A stretch of DNA of 64,000 nt. It comes from Wenyingzhuangia sp. 2_MG-2023 (GTDB lineage Bacteria; Bacteroidota; Bacteroidia; Flavobacteriales; Flavobacteriaceae). The position numbers and the translations under genes are program-made. Within the stretch, counting starts at the first letter, position 1; each line of letters starts with the position of its first letter. Shown here in pieces: positions 18,864-28,179 of this stretch. The DNA is taken from NCBI RefSeq assembly GCF_030548295.1, contig NZ_JAUOSB010000010.1, positions 53,688-117,687 of the forward strand. The letters run 5' to 3'. The notes under the pieces were generated by a model that ran no database searches, had not been told where the DNA came from, and worked only from the letters and a program-made list of their open reading frames with translations.

Positions 18864-20252
18864 ATGTCTTATCGAAAAATAAATGTCAACTCGTTTCCTT
18901 CCAATTTTAAATGGGGTGTAACAACTTCTGCTTATCAAAATGAAGGAGCTCATGACAAAGACGGAAAACAGGCTTCTATTTGGGACACATTTACCAATCA
19001 TCCTAATTTTAAACATGGACATGGTAACGAGGCTACTAATTTTTATGAAAATTACAAAGAAGATATTTTAAAAATTAAAGAACTAAATTTAGAATGTTTT
19101 CGTTTTTCATTGTCTTGGTCTAGATTACTGCCAAAAGGTATAGGAAAAGTGAATGCTGATGGAATTAATTTTTACCACAAAGTAATTAATTATTGTCTAG
19201 AGTTAGACATAGAACCTTGGATTACTTTGTACCATTGGGATTTACCACAAGCATTAGAAAACAAAGGAGGTTGGACCAATAGAGACATTCTAAAATGGTT
19301 TGAAGAATACGTAGAACTTTGTTCTTACGAGTATGGTGACAAAGTAAAAAAATGGATTGTATTAAACGAACCTATGAGTTTTATAGGTTTGGGATATTTT
19401 ACAGGACTGCACGCTCCTGGAAAAAAAGGAATCAACAACTTTTTACCTGCTGCACATCACGCTACTCTATGCCAAGCAATTGGTGGTAAAATCCTCCGAA
19501 AAAATGTAAAAGATGCTTATATTGGAACTACATTTTCTTGTTCACACGTATCCCCTGTTAACAGATTAGCCAAACATAAAAAAGCTGCTCAAAGAATAGA
19601 TGCAATGCTCAATCGTTTTTTTATAGAACCCAGTTTGGGGTTGGGATATCCTAAAGATATAATTACAGGCTTGAGTGTTATTGAAAGTTATTTTGCTCCT
19701 GGAGATGATGAGTTGATGAAATTTGATTTTGATTTTATTGGGATTCAATATTACTTTAGAGTTGTAGCCAAATTTAGTTTGCTACCGCCTGTTTTATTTG
19801 CCACAGAAATTCCTGCAATTCAGAGAGATGTTAAGGTAAACAACATGGGGATGGAAATTTACCCAAAAGGACTGTTAAAAGTTCTTAAAAAATTCAGCGC
19901 ATATAAAAACGTAAAAGATATCTATATTACAGAATCTGGGGTTTGTTTTGACGATGAAATTATCAAAGGAAAAATAAAGGACTCCAACCGTATAAAATAT
20001 TTTAAAAAAACTTTTGAATTTACACTAAAAGCCATTGAGAAAGGAATTAATGTTAAAGGATATTTTGTGTGGACATTGGTGGATAATTTTGAATGGGCTG
20101 AAGGAACCAAAGCCAGATTTGGATTGATTCACAATGATTTTGTTACTCAAAAAAGAACTTTCAAAAAATCTGCTTTGTGGTTGCAATCTTTTTTGTCCAA
20201 AAACAAATCAACCGTAAAAAAGAAAGAGAAAAAATCGGAATTAAGCGTTTAA
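18864..20252 (+). CDS. GH1 beta-glucosidase
   Basis: A 462-residue family GH1 glycoside hydrolase with no signal peptide, so probably cytoplasmic, cleaving beta-linked disaccharides or aryl glycosides taken up by the cell. The N-terminal FKWGVTTSAYQNEGA motif, the acid/base Glu169 in VLNEPMSF and the nucleophile Glu357 in YITESGV (usually ITENG, here Ser for Asn) are all present. WDNFEW near residue 405 appears as VDNFEWAEG, another GH1 mark. The start ATG follows 280 bases of AT-rich DNA without a gene. Its 3' end overlaps the convergent YihY/BrkB gene by 12 bases. Confidence 0.93.
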   Translation: MSYRKINVNSFPSNFKWGVTTSAYQNEGAHDKDGKQASIWDTFTNHPNFKHGHGNEATNFYENYKEDILKIKELNLECFRFSLSWSRLLPKGIGKVNADGINFYHKVINYCLELDIEPWITLYHWDLPQALENKGGWTNRDILKWFEEYVELCSYEYGDKVKKWIVLNEPMSFIGLGYFTGLHAPGKKGINNFLPAAHHATLCQAIGGKILRKNVKDAYIGTTFSCSHVSPVNRLAKHKKAAQRIDAMLNRFFIEPSLGLGYPKDIITGLSVIESYFAPGDDELMKFDFDFIGIQYYFRVVAKFSLLPPVLFATEIPAIQRDVKVNNMGMEIYPKGLLKVLKKFSAYKNVKDIYITESGVCFDDEIIKGKIKDSNRIKYFKKTFEFTLKAIEKGINVKGYFVWTLVDNFEWAEGTKARFGLIHNDFVTQKRTFKKSALWLQSFLSKNKSTVKKKEKKSELSV

Positions 20253-21212
20253 TTTAGAAGCTTTAGCGGTTTTATGATCGTTTCTCAATCTGGTAATACT
20301 TGCATTCAATTCAAAACCTAAAAGCAAAATAATAGCGTTTAACCAAATAAACAACATCAATACCAACAAGGTACCAATAGAACCGTACAATTCATTGTAT
20401 TTGGAAAATTTAACTACATAAATTCCAAAACCATAAAAGGTTAATAAAGACAAAATAGTAGTCAACACAGAACCTGCTGAAAAAAATCGGGTTTCTTTTC
20501 CTTCTGTTGTTCCAAAATAATACAACATAGAAACAGTGCAAAAAATCAAAAACATAAAGAGCAAATAACGCAAATTACTCAACCACATCATACTTTCAGA
20601 AATCCATCCATTTTCAGTTAGAAACGTAAATCCAAATTCAAAAAAAATAGTAGCTGCAACTGTCAAAATCAACATAAAAGACATGGTTAATGACGTTCCT
20701 AAAGAAATCAAATACTGCTTAAGAACATTTCTAATTTTTTGAACATGTACAGAATATTCAAAGGCAGCAAATACTGCATTTACACCATTGGTCATTAAAA
20801 AAATAGAAACTAAAAAACCAAAAGATAACAGTCCTCCATATTTATTTGTGGCAATATCCGCCAAAACAGAATCTACTGCTGTGAACGTTTTTGGAGGCAA
20901 TACTTCAGAAATCAATCCTAAAAAATTCTCTTGAAATCCATCAATAGGAATGTAGGGAATTAAGGTTAACATAAACAGCATAAAAGGAAAAAGAGCCATA
21001 AAAAAACTATATGAAATCCCTCCTGCTCTAGATGTTAATGCTCCTTTTAAAATTCCTAAAGAATACATTTCTAACAAATCGTACAAACTCATCCCTTGCA
21101 ACCCAGGAACAGGAATTCTTTTACCTGTAAGTACCAACCAATTAACAATTGGGACTCTTTTCAATTCTTTTTCTATAGAATCTTTTTTTTGAATTTCTTT
21201 AGTTTCTAACAC
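20241..21212 (-). CDS. YihY/virulence factor BrkB family membrane protein
   Basis: A 323-residue protein with six hydrophobic helices (from about residue 60 to 300) and the family mark SRAGGISYSFFMALFPFMLF. The family was once called ribonuclease BN; that assignment is wrong and the function remains unclear. The start used is GTG, 4 bases after the nadC stop, so the two genes probably share a transcript. The C-terminus overlaps the convergent beta-glucosidase gene by 12 bases. Confidence 0.88.
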   Translation of the reverse strand: MLETKEIQKKDSIEKELKRVPIVNWLVLTGKRIPVPGLQGMSLYDLLEMYSLGILKGALTSRAGGISYSFFMALFPFMLFMLTLIPYIPIDGFQENFLGLISEVLPPKTFTAVDSVLADIATNKYGGLLSFGFLVSIFLMTNGVNAVFAAFEYSVHVQKIRNVLKQYLISLGTSLTMSFMLILTVAATIFFEFGFTFLTENGWISESMMWLSNLRYLLFMFLIFCTVSMLYYFGTTEGKETRFFSAGSVLTTILSLLTFYGFGIYVVKFSKYNELYGSIGTLLVLMLFIWLNAIILLLGFELNASITRLRNDHKTAKASKLNA

Positions 21213-21216
21213 GTTT

Positions 21217-22077
21217 TTATTCTACTGCTTTTAAACTTAAATCTAAATTGGAGACTGAGTGAGTCAACGCTCCCGAAGAAATGTACTGAACACCACATTC
21301 TGCATATTTCCTCAATGTTTCTTCATTAATTCCTCCCGAAGATTCTGTTCCTGCTTTGTTACCTATCAACTGAACCGCTTTTCGGGTATCATCGTAATTA
21401 AAGTTATCAATTAAAATTCTATGAATCCCTTCAAACTGAATAATTTCTTCTATTTCCTTTAAGTCTCTTGCTTCTACAATAATTTTTAAGTCTTTTTGCT
21501 TAGACTTTAGATACGTTTTTGTTTGCTGAATTGCTTGAGATACCCCCCCTGCAAAATCTATATGATTGTCTTTTAACATGATCATATCATACAAAGCAAA
21601 CCGATGGTTTTCTCCACCTCCAATCTTTACAGCCCATTTTTCCAAAGCTCGTATTCCCGGTGTGGTTTTACGTGTGTCTAAAATTTTGGTTCCCGTACCT
21701 TCTAGTAATGTTACATAGTGTGCCGTTTTAGTTGCAATTGCACTCATACGCTGCATGGCATTCAACACCAATCTTTCCGCTTTTAATATGGACAAAGAAG
21801 ACCCCGTTACGTACAAAACAACATCTCCATAAGCCACACTTTCTCCGTCTTTTATCAACACTTCTACTTTTAAAGCAGGATCTACATATTTAAAAACTTG
21901 AAGAGCAAATGCAACACCAGCAATAGTTCCTTCATCTTTTACCAACAACTTTGCTTTTCCCATAGCAGTGTTTGGAATACACGCTAACGATGAATGATCC
22001 CCATCACCTACATCTTCTCTAATGGCATTTTCTATGATCAACTTTATTTCCTCGTCAAATTGCTCTTGACTTATCAT
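21217..22077 (-). CDS. nadC: nicotinate-nucleotide diphosphorylase (carboxylating)
   Basis: A 286-residue quinolinate phosphoribosyltransferase: quinolinate plus PRPP gives nicotinate mononucleotide, CO2 and diphosphate, the committed step of de novo NAD synthesis. Family marks are LDTRKTTPGIRALEKWAVKIGGG (about residues 132-154, substrate pocket), MLKDNHIDFAGG and ESSGGINEETLRKYAECGVQYISSGALTH. Length is normal for the family. nadA and nadB are not in the window. A TATATTTG -7 box lies about 20 bases before the start. Confidence 0.96.
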   Translation of the reverse strand: MISQEQFDEEIKLIIENAIREDVGDGDHSSLACIPNTAMGKAKLLVKDEGTIAGVAFALQVFKYVDPALKVEVLIKDGESVAYGDVVLYVTGSSLSILKAERLVLNAMQRMSAIATKTAHYVTLLEGTGTKILDTRKTTPGIRALEKWAVKIGGGENHRFALYDMIMLKDNHIDFAGGVSQAIQQTKTYLKSKQKDLKIIVEARDLKEIEEIIQFEGIHRILIDNFNYDDTRKAVQLIGNKAGTESSGGINEETLRKYAECGVQYISSGALTHSVSNLDLSLKAVE

Positions 22078-22096
22078 AATACATCTAATTTTAGAA

Positions 22097-22104
22097 CAAA
22101 TATA
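22097..22104 (-). promoter_or_regulatory. -7 promoter box (TATATTTG) of nadC
   Basis: On the minus strand TATATTTG fits TAnnTTTG, 19 bases before the nadC ATG. Confidence 0.5.
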
Positions 22105-22246
22105 AACTTCTGTAGTCGATTTGTAAACTCATCAAAGGGATTAATTCTATAAAATAAATGCGAAAAAACAGTTTCACTAAGAACTTCTATCAGCAGTCAG
22201 GCATTTTTTTACAATTAATTTTAAGAAAAAATAGCTCCCTAAAAAT

Positions 22247-22621
22247 ATGACGACACAAGAAATTGCAGACAGACTGGTAGATCTTTGTAGAAGAGGACAA
22301 AACGCACTTGCTCAGGTTGAGTTGTACCATGACAACATTGAAAGTATAGAATCTCAAACTTCTAGGTACAGAAGGACCAAAGGAATTAAAAACGTACAAA
22401 AAAAAACGGCAATGTTCTTTGAAAGAGCAAAGACCATATATAAATATGAAATTTCTACACCACTAGTGGTAGAAGATCATATTTGTTTTAAAATGTCTCT
22501 AGATGTAGATATTAGAGGATTGGGTAGAGTACAATTAGAAGAGTTATGTATGTACCATTTAAAAGATGGTAAAATTATAAAAGAAGAATTTTATTACACT
22601 TCTGATTCTGAAACAGAGTAA
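22247..22621 (+). CDS. NTF2/SnoaL-like small protein
   Basis: A 124-residue protein with the pattern of SnoaL/NTF2-like cone folds: an N-terminal helix (DRLVDLCRRGQNALAQVELYHDN), a mid-protein FFERAKTIYKYEISTPLVVEDH segment and alternating beta strands ending in KIIKEEFYY. Such proteins bind or convert small ligands, or serve as dimerisation modules; no catalytic assignment is possible. It is divergent to nadC and followed by rlmH 53 bases later. Confidence 0.7.
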   Translation: MTTQEIADRLVDLCRRGQNALAQVELYHDNIESIESQTSRYRRTKGIKNVQKKTAMFFERAKTIYKYEISTPLVVEDHICFKMSLDVDIRGLGRVQLEELCMYHLKDGKIIKEEFYYTSDSETE

Positions 22622-22644
22622 ACGTATAAATCAATCCTTCTTAG

Positions 22645-22652
22645 TACCTTTG
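22645..22652 (+). promoter_or_regulatory. -7 promoter box (TACCTTTG) of rlmH
   Basis: TACCTTTG, a perfect TAnnTTTG match, lies 22 bases before the rlmH ATG. Confidence 0.6.
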
Positions 22653-22674
22653 TTTTTCACAAAGTACAAACCCT

Positions 22675-23148
22675 ATGAAAATCCTTCTTTTAGCAGTTGG
22701 CAAAACGGATGACAAAAATTTAATTCAACTGATAGATATTTACCAAAATAGACTCAAACATTATATAAAGTTTGAATTGGATATTTTACCCGACATTAAA
22801 AATGTTAAAAATTTATCAGAAAGTGAACAGAAAGAAAAAGAAGGTCAGTTAATTTTAAAAAAACTGCAACCTACAGATCAATTGATATTATTAGATGAAA
22901 AAGGGAAGGAATTTACTTCCCTTTTATTTTCAAGTTTTTTACAGAAGAAAATGAATGCAGGCATCAAACAATTGGTTTTTGTTATTGGTGGCCCCTATGG
23001 TTTTTCTGATGAAGTTTATCAAAAAGCACAAGGAAAGATATCTTTATCAAAAATGACTTTTTCACACCAAATGATTCGTTTGTTTATGGTAGAGCAACTA
23101 TACAGAGGTTTTACCATTCTAAAAAATGAACCCTATCATCACGAATAA
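22675..23148 (+). CDS. rlmH: 23S rRNA (pseudouridine1915-N3)-methyltransferase RlmH
   Basis: A 157-residue SPOUT-class methyltransferase that methylates pseudouridine 1915 of 23S rRNA in assembled 70S ribosomes. The C-terminal knot region is clear: FVIGGPYGFSDEV (about residue 102) and LSKMTFSHQMIRLFMVEQLYRGF followed by NEPYHHE at the extreme C-terminus. Length equals the family norm (155-160). Confidence 0.97.
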   Translation: MKILLLAVGKTDDKNLIQLIDIYQNRLKHYIKFELDILPDIKNVKNLSESEQKEKEGQLILKKLQPTDQLILLDEKGKEFTSLLFSSFLQKKMNAGIKQLVFVIGGPYGFSDEVYQKAQGKISLSKMTFSHQMIRLFMVEQLYRGFTILKNEPYHHE

Positions 23149-23162
23149 GTTGTTTTATTGAT

Positions 23163-23170
23163 TAGTTTTG
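23163..23170 (+). promoter_or_regulatory. -7 promoter box (TAGTTTTG) of rdgB
   Basis: TAGTTTTG matches TAnnTTTG, 16 bases before the rdgB ATG. Confidence 0.55.
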
Positions 23171-23186
23171 TACCTAAAAACATCTC

Positions 23187-23759
23187 ATGAAAATAGTTTT
23201 TGCTACACACAATAAAAACAAACTAAAAGAGGTTGCAGCTTTGTTGCCTCATATAGAATTGTTATCTCTAACAGACATTGGATGTACCGAAGAAATTCCT
23301 GAAACAGCAACAACACTGGAAGGGAATGCCATTATTAAAGCAAATTTTGTGACTGAGAAATATGGCTATGCATGCTTTGCAGATGATACTGGATTGCTCG
23401 TAAATGCTTTGGATGGAGCTCCGGGTGTTTATTCTGCTAGGTACGCAGGAGAACATGGTAATGCAGAAAAAAACATGGATTTGTTGTTGAAAAACTTAGA
23501 ATCTAATTCTGATAGAACTGCTTGCTTTAAAACCCTTATTTGCTTAAACCTTAACAACCAACAACATTTGTTTGAAGGGGTTTGTAAAGGTGAAATATTA
23601 AAAGAAAGACATGGAGACGAAGGTTTTGGTTACGATCCTATTTTTAAACCTGCTGGATTTGACACTTCTTTTGCACAAATGACTTTAGACCAAAAAGGAA
23701 AAATAAGCCACAGAGGTTTGGCTGTTCAAAAATTGATTCATTTTTTACAAAGCCTGTAA
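23187..23759 (+). CDS. rdgB: non-canonical purine NTP diphosphatase
   Basis: A 190-residue Ham1/RdgB family enzyme that hydrolyses ITP, dITP and XTP to the monophosphates, keeping deaminated purines out of nucleic acids. Marks: [16 protein letters not shown] at the N-terminus, [24 protein letters not shown] (about residues 67-90) and [12 protein letters not shown] with a final [10 protein letters not shown]. The next gene starts 1 base after its stop with a GTG codon, so translation may be coupled. Confidence 0.96.
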   Translation: MKIVFATHNKNKLKEVAALLPHIELLSLTDIGCTEEIPETATTLEGNAIIKANFVTEKYGYACFADDTGLLVNALDGAPGVYSARYAGEHGNAEKNMDLLLKNLESNSDRTACFKTLICLNLNNQQHLFEGVCKGEILKERHGDEGFGYDPIFKPAGFDTSFAQMTLDQKGKISHRGLAVQKLIHFLQSL

Positions 23760-23760
23760 A

Positions 23761-24789
23761 GTGCGTTTGTCTACCACAAAATATCCATATGCTTTTGCAA
23801 CCTTAACGCTACTATTTATTGTCAGCGTTTTCATCAATGTAAATGTGGGGAGTATAAACATTCCTTTTAGCGATATTTGGCATAGTTTTACCAACCCTAC
23901 TCTTGTAGACAAAAACTATCAATATATTATTACACAATACCGATTTCCGAAAACCATTACAAGTATTTTAACAGGAATTGGGTTGGGAGTTAGTGGTTTA
24001 TTAATGCAAACTTTTTTTAGAAATCCATTAGCAGGCCCTTTTGTTTTGGGAATTAGTTCTGGGGCTAGCTTAGGAGTTGCACTTATGATTATGGGAGGTA
24101 GTTTGTTAGGAATCTCCTCTTTTTTACATTATTTCTCTATTCCTTTAGCTGCATGTTTGGGGGCTTTTTTAGTATTGAGCGTGGTAATGATTTCTGCTAA
24201 AAAGATAAAAAACATTTTGTCTATTTTAATTATTGGATTGATGTTTGGAAGCTTTACCACTGCCATGATTAGTATTTTGTCTTATTTTAGTACCGCCACA
24301 GAATTGCAACAATATATTTTTTGGAGTTTTGGGAGTTTGAGTAATTTACAATGGAGTGAAATAGCTTTGTTAACCGCTATTGTTTCTTTTAGTTGCTTTG
24401 GATTACTATTCATCATCAAACCTTTAGATGCTTTACTTTTGGGAGAAAATTATGCAAAAAGTCTCGGTATTTCCATTTCAAAAACACAAACCTTTATATT
24501 TATCATCACCAGTTTGCTAACAGGTAGTATTACTGCTTTTGTGGGGCCTATTGCATTTATCGGTTTGGCAATTCCACACATTTCTAAATTGATTTTTACA
24601 ACTTCCAATCATCGAATTCTGATTCCCGCCGTGGCTATTATAGGTGCTTTGGTTATGCTGTGGTGTGATACCATTTCTCATATTCCTTTAAGTGGTAAAA
24701 ACTTACCCATCAACGCAATTACATCTTTGTTAGGTGCACCCGTTGTTATCTGGCTCTTATTGTTTAAATCCAATCGCATCCACTCATGA
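23761..24789 (+). CDS. FecCD-family ABC transporter permease
   Basis: A 342-residue inner-membrane permease of the iron-siderophore/heme/cobalamin import family, with nine to ten hydrophobic helices. Marks are RFPKTITSILTGIGLGVSGLLMQ (about residue 60), NPLAGPFVLGISSGASLG and, near the C-terminus, GPIAFIGLAIPHISKL. GTG start, 1 base after the rdgB stop. It overlaps the ATPase gene by 4 bases (ATGA). No substrate-binding protein or TonB receptor is encoded nearby, so the ligand (siderophore, heme or B12) stays open. Confidence 0.93.
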   Translation: MRLSTTKYPYAFATLTLLFIVSVFINVNVGSINIPFSDIWHSFTNPTLVDKNYQYIITQYRFPKTITSILTGIGLGVSGLLMQTFFRNPLAGPFVLGISSGASLGVALMIMGGSLLGISSFLHYFSIPLAACLGAFLVLSVVMISAKKIKNILSILIIGLMFGSFTTAMISILSYFSTATELQQYIFWSFGSLSNLQWSEIALLTAIVSFSCFGLLFIIKPLDALLLGENYAKSLGISISKTQTFIFIITSLLTGSITAFVGPIAFIGLAIPHISKLIFTTSNHRILIPAVAIIGALVMLWCDTISHIPLSGKNLPINAITSLLGAPVVIWLLLFKSNRIHS

Positions 24790-25562
24790 AGACAATAATT
24801 CTACAAACCACCCAACTTGCTATTGGATACAAACAGGGTAAAAAAACCCTTCCGATTTGTGAACATATTGATTTAAAAATCCATCAAGGAGAATTGTTGT
24901 GTTTGCTAGGAAGAAACGGATCGGGAAAATCAACCTTATTAAAAACTTTAGCAAACATGATTCCTGCTTTAGAAGGAACGTTGCAAATCAACCAAAACGC
25001 ATATACTGATTTATCTACCAAAAATTTCGCAAAAAATATAGCTGTCGTATTGACAGAAAGTTTGCCCGAAAATTCACTAACAGTATATGAAACCATTGCT
25101 TTAGGAAGACAACCTTACACCAATTGGTTAGGAACCATCACCACAAAAGACCAAGAAATCGTAAAAAATGCGATGAAACTTACAAGTACTCATGATCTGC
25201 AATCACAATACATTCATCAATTGAGTGATGGGCAGTTGCAGAGAGTGATGATTGCTAGAGCTTTGGCACAAGATACTCCTATCATTTTGTTAGACGAACC
25301 CACTTCTCACCTAGATATTCATCACAAGTTGAACATTTTTAAAATCTTACAGAAGATTAGCAAAGAAACGCAGAAAACTATTTTAATTTCAACGCACGAA
25401 ATCAATTTGGCTTTAAAAACATCTGATCGTCTTATGTTGATCCATAAAAACTTAATAACTTTAGGGAAGGTTGATGAAGAAATAGTACAAAACAAATTGA
25501 AAGACATTTTCAACTCTCAAGACATCCATTACGATGCAAAAACTCGACAATTTATTTTTTAG
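24786..25562 (+). CDS. ABC transporter ATP-binding protein, FecE/HmuV type
   Basis: A 258-residue ATPase partnered with the preceding permease. Walker A is GRNGSGKST (about residue 43), the signature is LSDGQLQR (about residue 144), Walker B is IILLDEPTSHLD, and the H-loop STHEIN follows. The 4-base overlap with the permease gene indicates translational coupling. A hairpin follows about 40 bases after the stop. Confidence 0.94.
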   Translation: MKTIILQTTQLAIGYKQGKKTLPICEHIDLKIHQGELLCLLGRNGSGKSTLLKTLANMIPALEGTLQINQNAYTDLSTKNFAKNIAVVLTESLPENSLTVYETIALGRQPYTNWLGTITTKDQEIVKNAMKLTSTHDLQSQYIHQLSDGQLQRVMIARALAQDTPIILLDEPTSHLDIHHKLNIFKILQKISKETQKTILISTHEINLALKTSDRLMLIHKNLITLGKVDEEIVQNKLKDIFNSQDIHYDAKTRQFIF

Positions 25563-25603
25563 TTTACCGATTTATTTTCTATAAAAAATTTCAGTAATTG
25601 ACA

Positions 25604-25642
25604 TAAAAAAACTTCCTAAGAAATGATTCTTAGAAAGTTTTT
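25604..25642. terminator. bidirectional hairpin terminator
   Basis: A near-perfect stem (AAAAACTTCCTAAGAA against TTCTTAGAAAGTTTTT, one mismatch) with a 4-base loop and T-runs on both strands lies between the convergent ABC transporter and aconitase genes. Confidence 0.75.
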
Positions 25643-25664
25643 AAAATTTAAAACTATTTATCAA

Positions 25665-27935
25665 TTAAGCAGCATTTTCTTTTTTTATCAAGTTCAAAGC
25701 AGAACCTTCTTTGTACCAAGCAATTTGACTTGCATTGTAAGTGTGATTCAGTTTAATTTCATCTGTAGATCCATCAGCATGTGTAACTTCTAATGTTAAT
25801 GGTTTATTTGGAGTAAAATCTGCTAAATCTGTAAAAGTAAACGTATCATCTTCTTGAATTAAATCGTAATCTGCTTCATTTGCAAAGGTCAATCCTAACA
25901 TTCCTTGCTTTTTCAAGTTTGTTTCGTGAATACGTGCAAAAGATTTTACAATTACAGCAGCCACTCCTAAATGACGAGGCTCCATAGCTGCATGTTCCCT
26001 AGAAGAACCTTCTCCATAATTGTGATCTCCAACAACAATAGAAGGAACGCCAGCAGCTTTATAAGCTCTTGCTGTAGCAGGTACAGCACCATACTCCCCT
26101 GTCAATTGATTTTTAACCATGTCTGTTTTTTGATTGAATGCATTTACAGCACCAATCAAACAGTTGTTAGAAATATTGTCTAAATGTCCACGGAAACGCA
26201 ACCAAGGTCCCGCCATAGAAATATGATCCGTCGTACATTTCCCAAAGGCTTTGATCAATAATTTTGCATCTTTAATATCTGAACCTAAAGGTTTAAAAGG
26301 TTCTAACAATTGTAATCTGTCTGATTCTAGAGAAACAGCAATTTCAATACCCGATCCATCTTCTACTGGAGATTGATATCCTGCATCTTCTACAGCAAAT
26401 CCTTTTGTTGGCAATTCATCACCTGTTGGTTCATCAAACATTACAGATTCCCCGTTTTTGTTAATCAATGAATCCTTTGTGGGATCAAAATCCAAACGAC
26501 CAGAAATAGCAATCGCTGCCACCAATTCTGGAGACGTTACAAATGCATGGGTATTTGGATTTCCATCGGCACGTTTTGCAAAGTTTCTATTAAAAGAATG
26601 TACAATAGAATTTTTAGGTGCATTTTTAGGATCGGAATAACGAGCCCATTGACCAATACATGGTCCACAAGCATTGGTAAATATCGTAGCTCCTAATTTC
26701 TCAAAAGTACCTAACAAACCATCTCTATCTGCTGTATAACGTACTTGTTCGGAACCTGGATTGATTCCAAAATCAGCTTTTACTTCTATCCCCTTATCTA
26801 ATGCCTGTTTCGCAATAGATGCTGCTCTTGATAAATCTTCGTAAGAAGAATTGGTACAAGAACCTATCAACCCCCATTCAACATCTAAAGGCCATCCTTC
26901 GGCTTCTGCTTTTGCTCTAACATCTGCACCTGCTTCAGAAGCTAAATCTGGAGAAAAAGGTCCGTTGATATGTGGTTTTAATTCGTCTAAGTTGATTTCA
27001 ATTACTTGATCAAAATATTCTTCTGGGTTAGCATATACCTCGTCATCTCCTGTTAAGTAAGAAGCAACTTGGTTTGCTGCATCTGCCACATCGGCTCTGT
27101 CTGTAGCACGTAAATAACGATCCATAGATTCATCATAACCAAAAGTAGAAGTAGTAGCTCCAATTTCAGCTCCCATGTTACAAATAGTCCCTTTTCCTGT
27201 TGCCGAAAGATTTTTAGCTCCTTCTCCAAAATATTCTACAATAGCACCTGTTCCTCCTTTTACAGTTAAAATTCCAGCTACTTTTAAAATCACATCCTTA
27301 GATGCTGTCCATCCTGATAATTTACCTGCTAATTTAACTCCAATTAGTTTTGGAAATTTCAACTCCCAAGCCATACCTGCCATTACATCTACAGCATCGG
27401 CACCACCAACTCCAATAGCAACCATTCCTAATCCACCAGCATTTACGGTGTGAGAATCGGTACCAATCATCATTCCTCCTGGAAATGCATAATTTTCTAA
27501 CACAACTTGATGTATGATACCCGCTCCTGGTTTCCAAAATCCGATTCCGTATTTATTAGATACAGAAGATAAAAAATCAAACACCTCTGCACTTGTTTTG
27601 TTTGCAAATTGCAAATCTTTAGCAGCTCCTTCTTTCGCTTGAATTAAGTGATCACAATGTACTGTTGTAGGTACTGCTACTTTGGTTTTACCAGCTTGCA
27701 TAAATTGCAACAATGCCATTTGTGCAGTTGCATCTTGACAAGCAATTCTATCGGGTGCAAAATTCACATAATCTACTCCCCTTTTAAAAGCTTCCGTAGC
27801 TTTTCCATCCCAAAGATGGTTATACAAGATTTTCTCAGCTAAAGTTAAAGGTTTTCCTACTACTTTTCTTGCAGTGTCTACTCGTTCGGTCATACGAGCA
27901 TAAACCTCTTTTATCATTTCAATATCGAATGCCAT
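25665..27935 (-). CDS. aconitate hydratase, mitochondrial-type
   Basis: A 756-residue aconitase of the mitochondrial-type subfamily that interconverts citrate and isocitrate in the TCA cycle. Iron-sulfur cluster Cys residues are visible in [10 protein letters not shown] (about residue 357) and in [10 protein letters not shown] (about residue 422). The swivel domain has [20 protein letters not shown] second aconitase of the AcnB type is encoded just upstream on the same strand, with a strong terminator between them, so they are likely separate transcripts. This arrangement may allow switching between cluster-stable and cluster-sensitive enzymes. Confidence 0.96.
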   Translation of the reverse strand: MAFDIEMIKEVYARMTERVDTARKVVGKPLTLAEKILYNHLWDGKATEAFKRGVDYVNFAPDRIACQDATAQMALLQFMQAGKTKVAVPTTVHCDHLIQAKEGAAKDLQFANKTSAEVFDFLSSVSNKYGIGFWKPGAGIIHQVVLENYAFPGGMMIGTDSHTVNAGGLGMVAIGVGGADAVDVMAGMAWELKFPKLIGVKLAGKLSGWTASKDVILKVAGILTVKGGTGAIVEYFGEGAKNLSATGKGTICNMGAEIGATTSTFGYDESMDRYLRATDRADVADAANQVASYLTGDDEVYANPEEYFDQVIEINLDELKPHINGPFSPDLASEAGADVRAKAEAEGWPLDVEWGLIGSCTNSSYEDLSRAASIAKQALDKGIEVKADFGINPGSEQVRYTADRDGLLGTFEKLGATIFTNACGPCIGQWARYSDPKNAPKNSIVHSFNRNFAKRADGNPNTHAFVTSPELVAAIAISGRLDFDPTKDSLINKNGESVMFDEPTGDELPTKGFAVEDAGYQSPVEDGSGIEIAVSLESDRLQLLEPFKPLGSDIKDAKLLIKAFGKCTTDHISMAGPWLRFRGHLDNISNNCLIGAVNAFNQKTDMVKNQLTGEYGAVPATARAYKAAGVPSIVVGDHNYGEGSSREHAAMEPRHLGVAAVIVKSFARIHETNLKKQGMLGLTFANEADYDLIQEDDTFTFTDLADFTPNKPLTLEVTHADGSTDEIKLNHTYNASQIAWYKEGSALNLIKKENAA

Positions 27936-28116
27936 AAGATTTATTTTATTATTAGTTATTTGTTTTCTTAGCTAAATATACAAAATATAGAAGCGACATA
28001 AAAGTATTTCTTCTGTTGTAATGTCTCAAACAAGAGTTCTTAACTCAAGAAAAAAAGCTAAGTGATCAATATTAATTATGATTGATCTACAAAGAATACA
28101 TTATAATTAAGACCTA

Positions 28117-28152
28117 AAAAATCCCGAGCCTATTTAATACTCGGGATTTTTA
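28117..28152 (-). terminator. hairpin terminator after acnB
   Basis: Stem AAAATCCCGAG/CTCGGGATTTT with an 11-base loop, 28 bases past the acnB stop on the minus strand, followed there by a T-run. It separates acnB from the downstream aconitase gene. Confidence 0.85.
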
Positions 28153-28179
28153 CAATATGTTATTTTTATAATCTTATGA

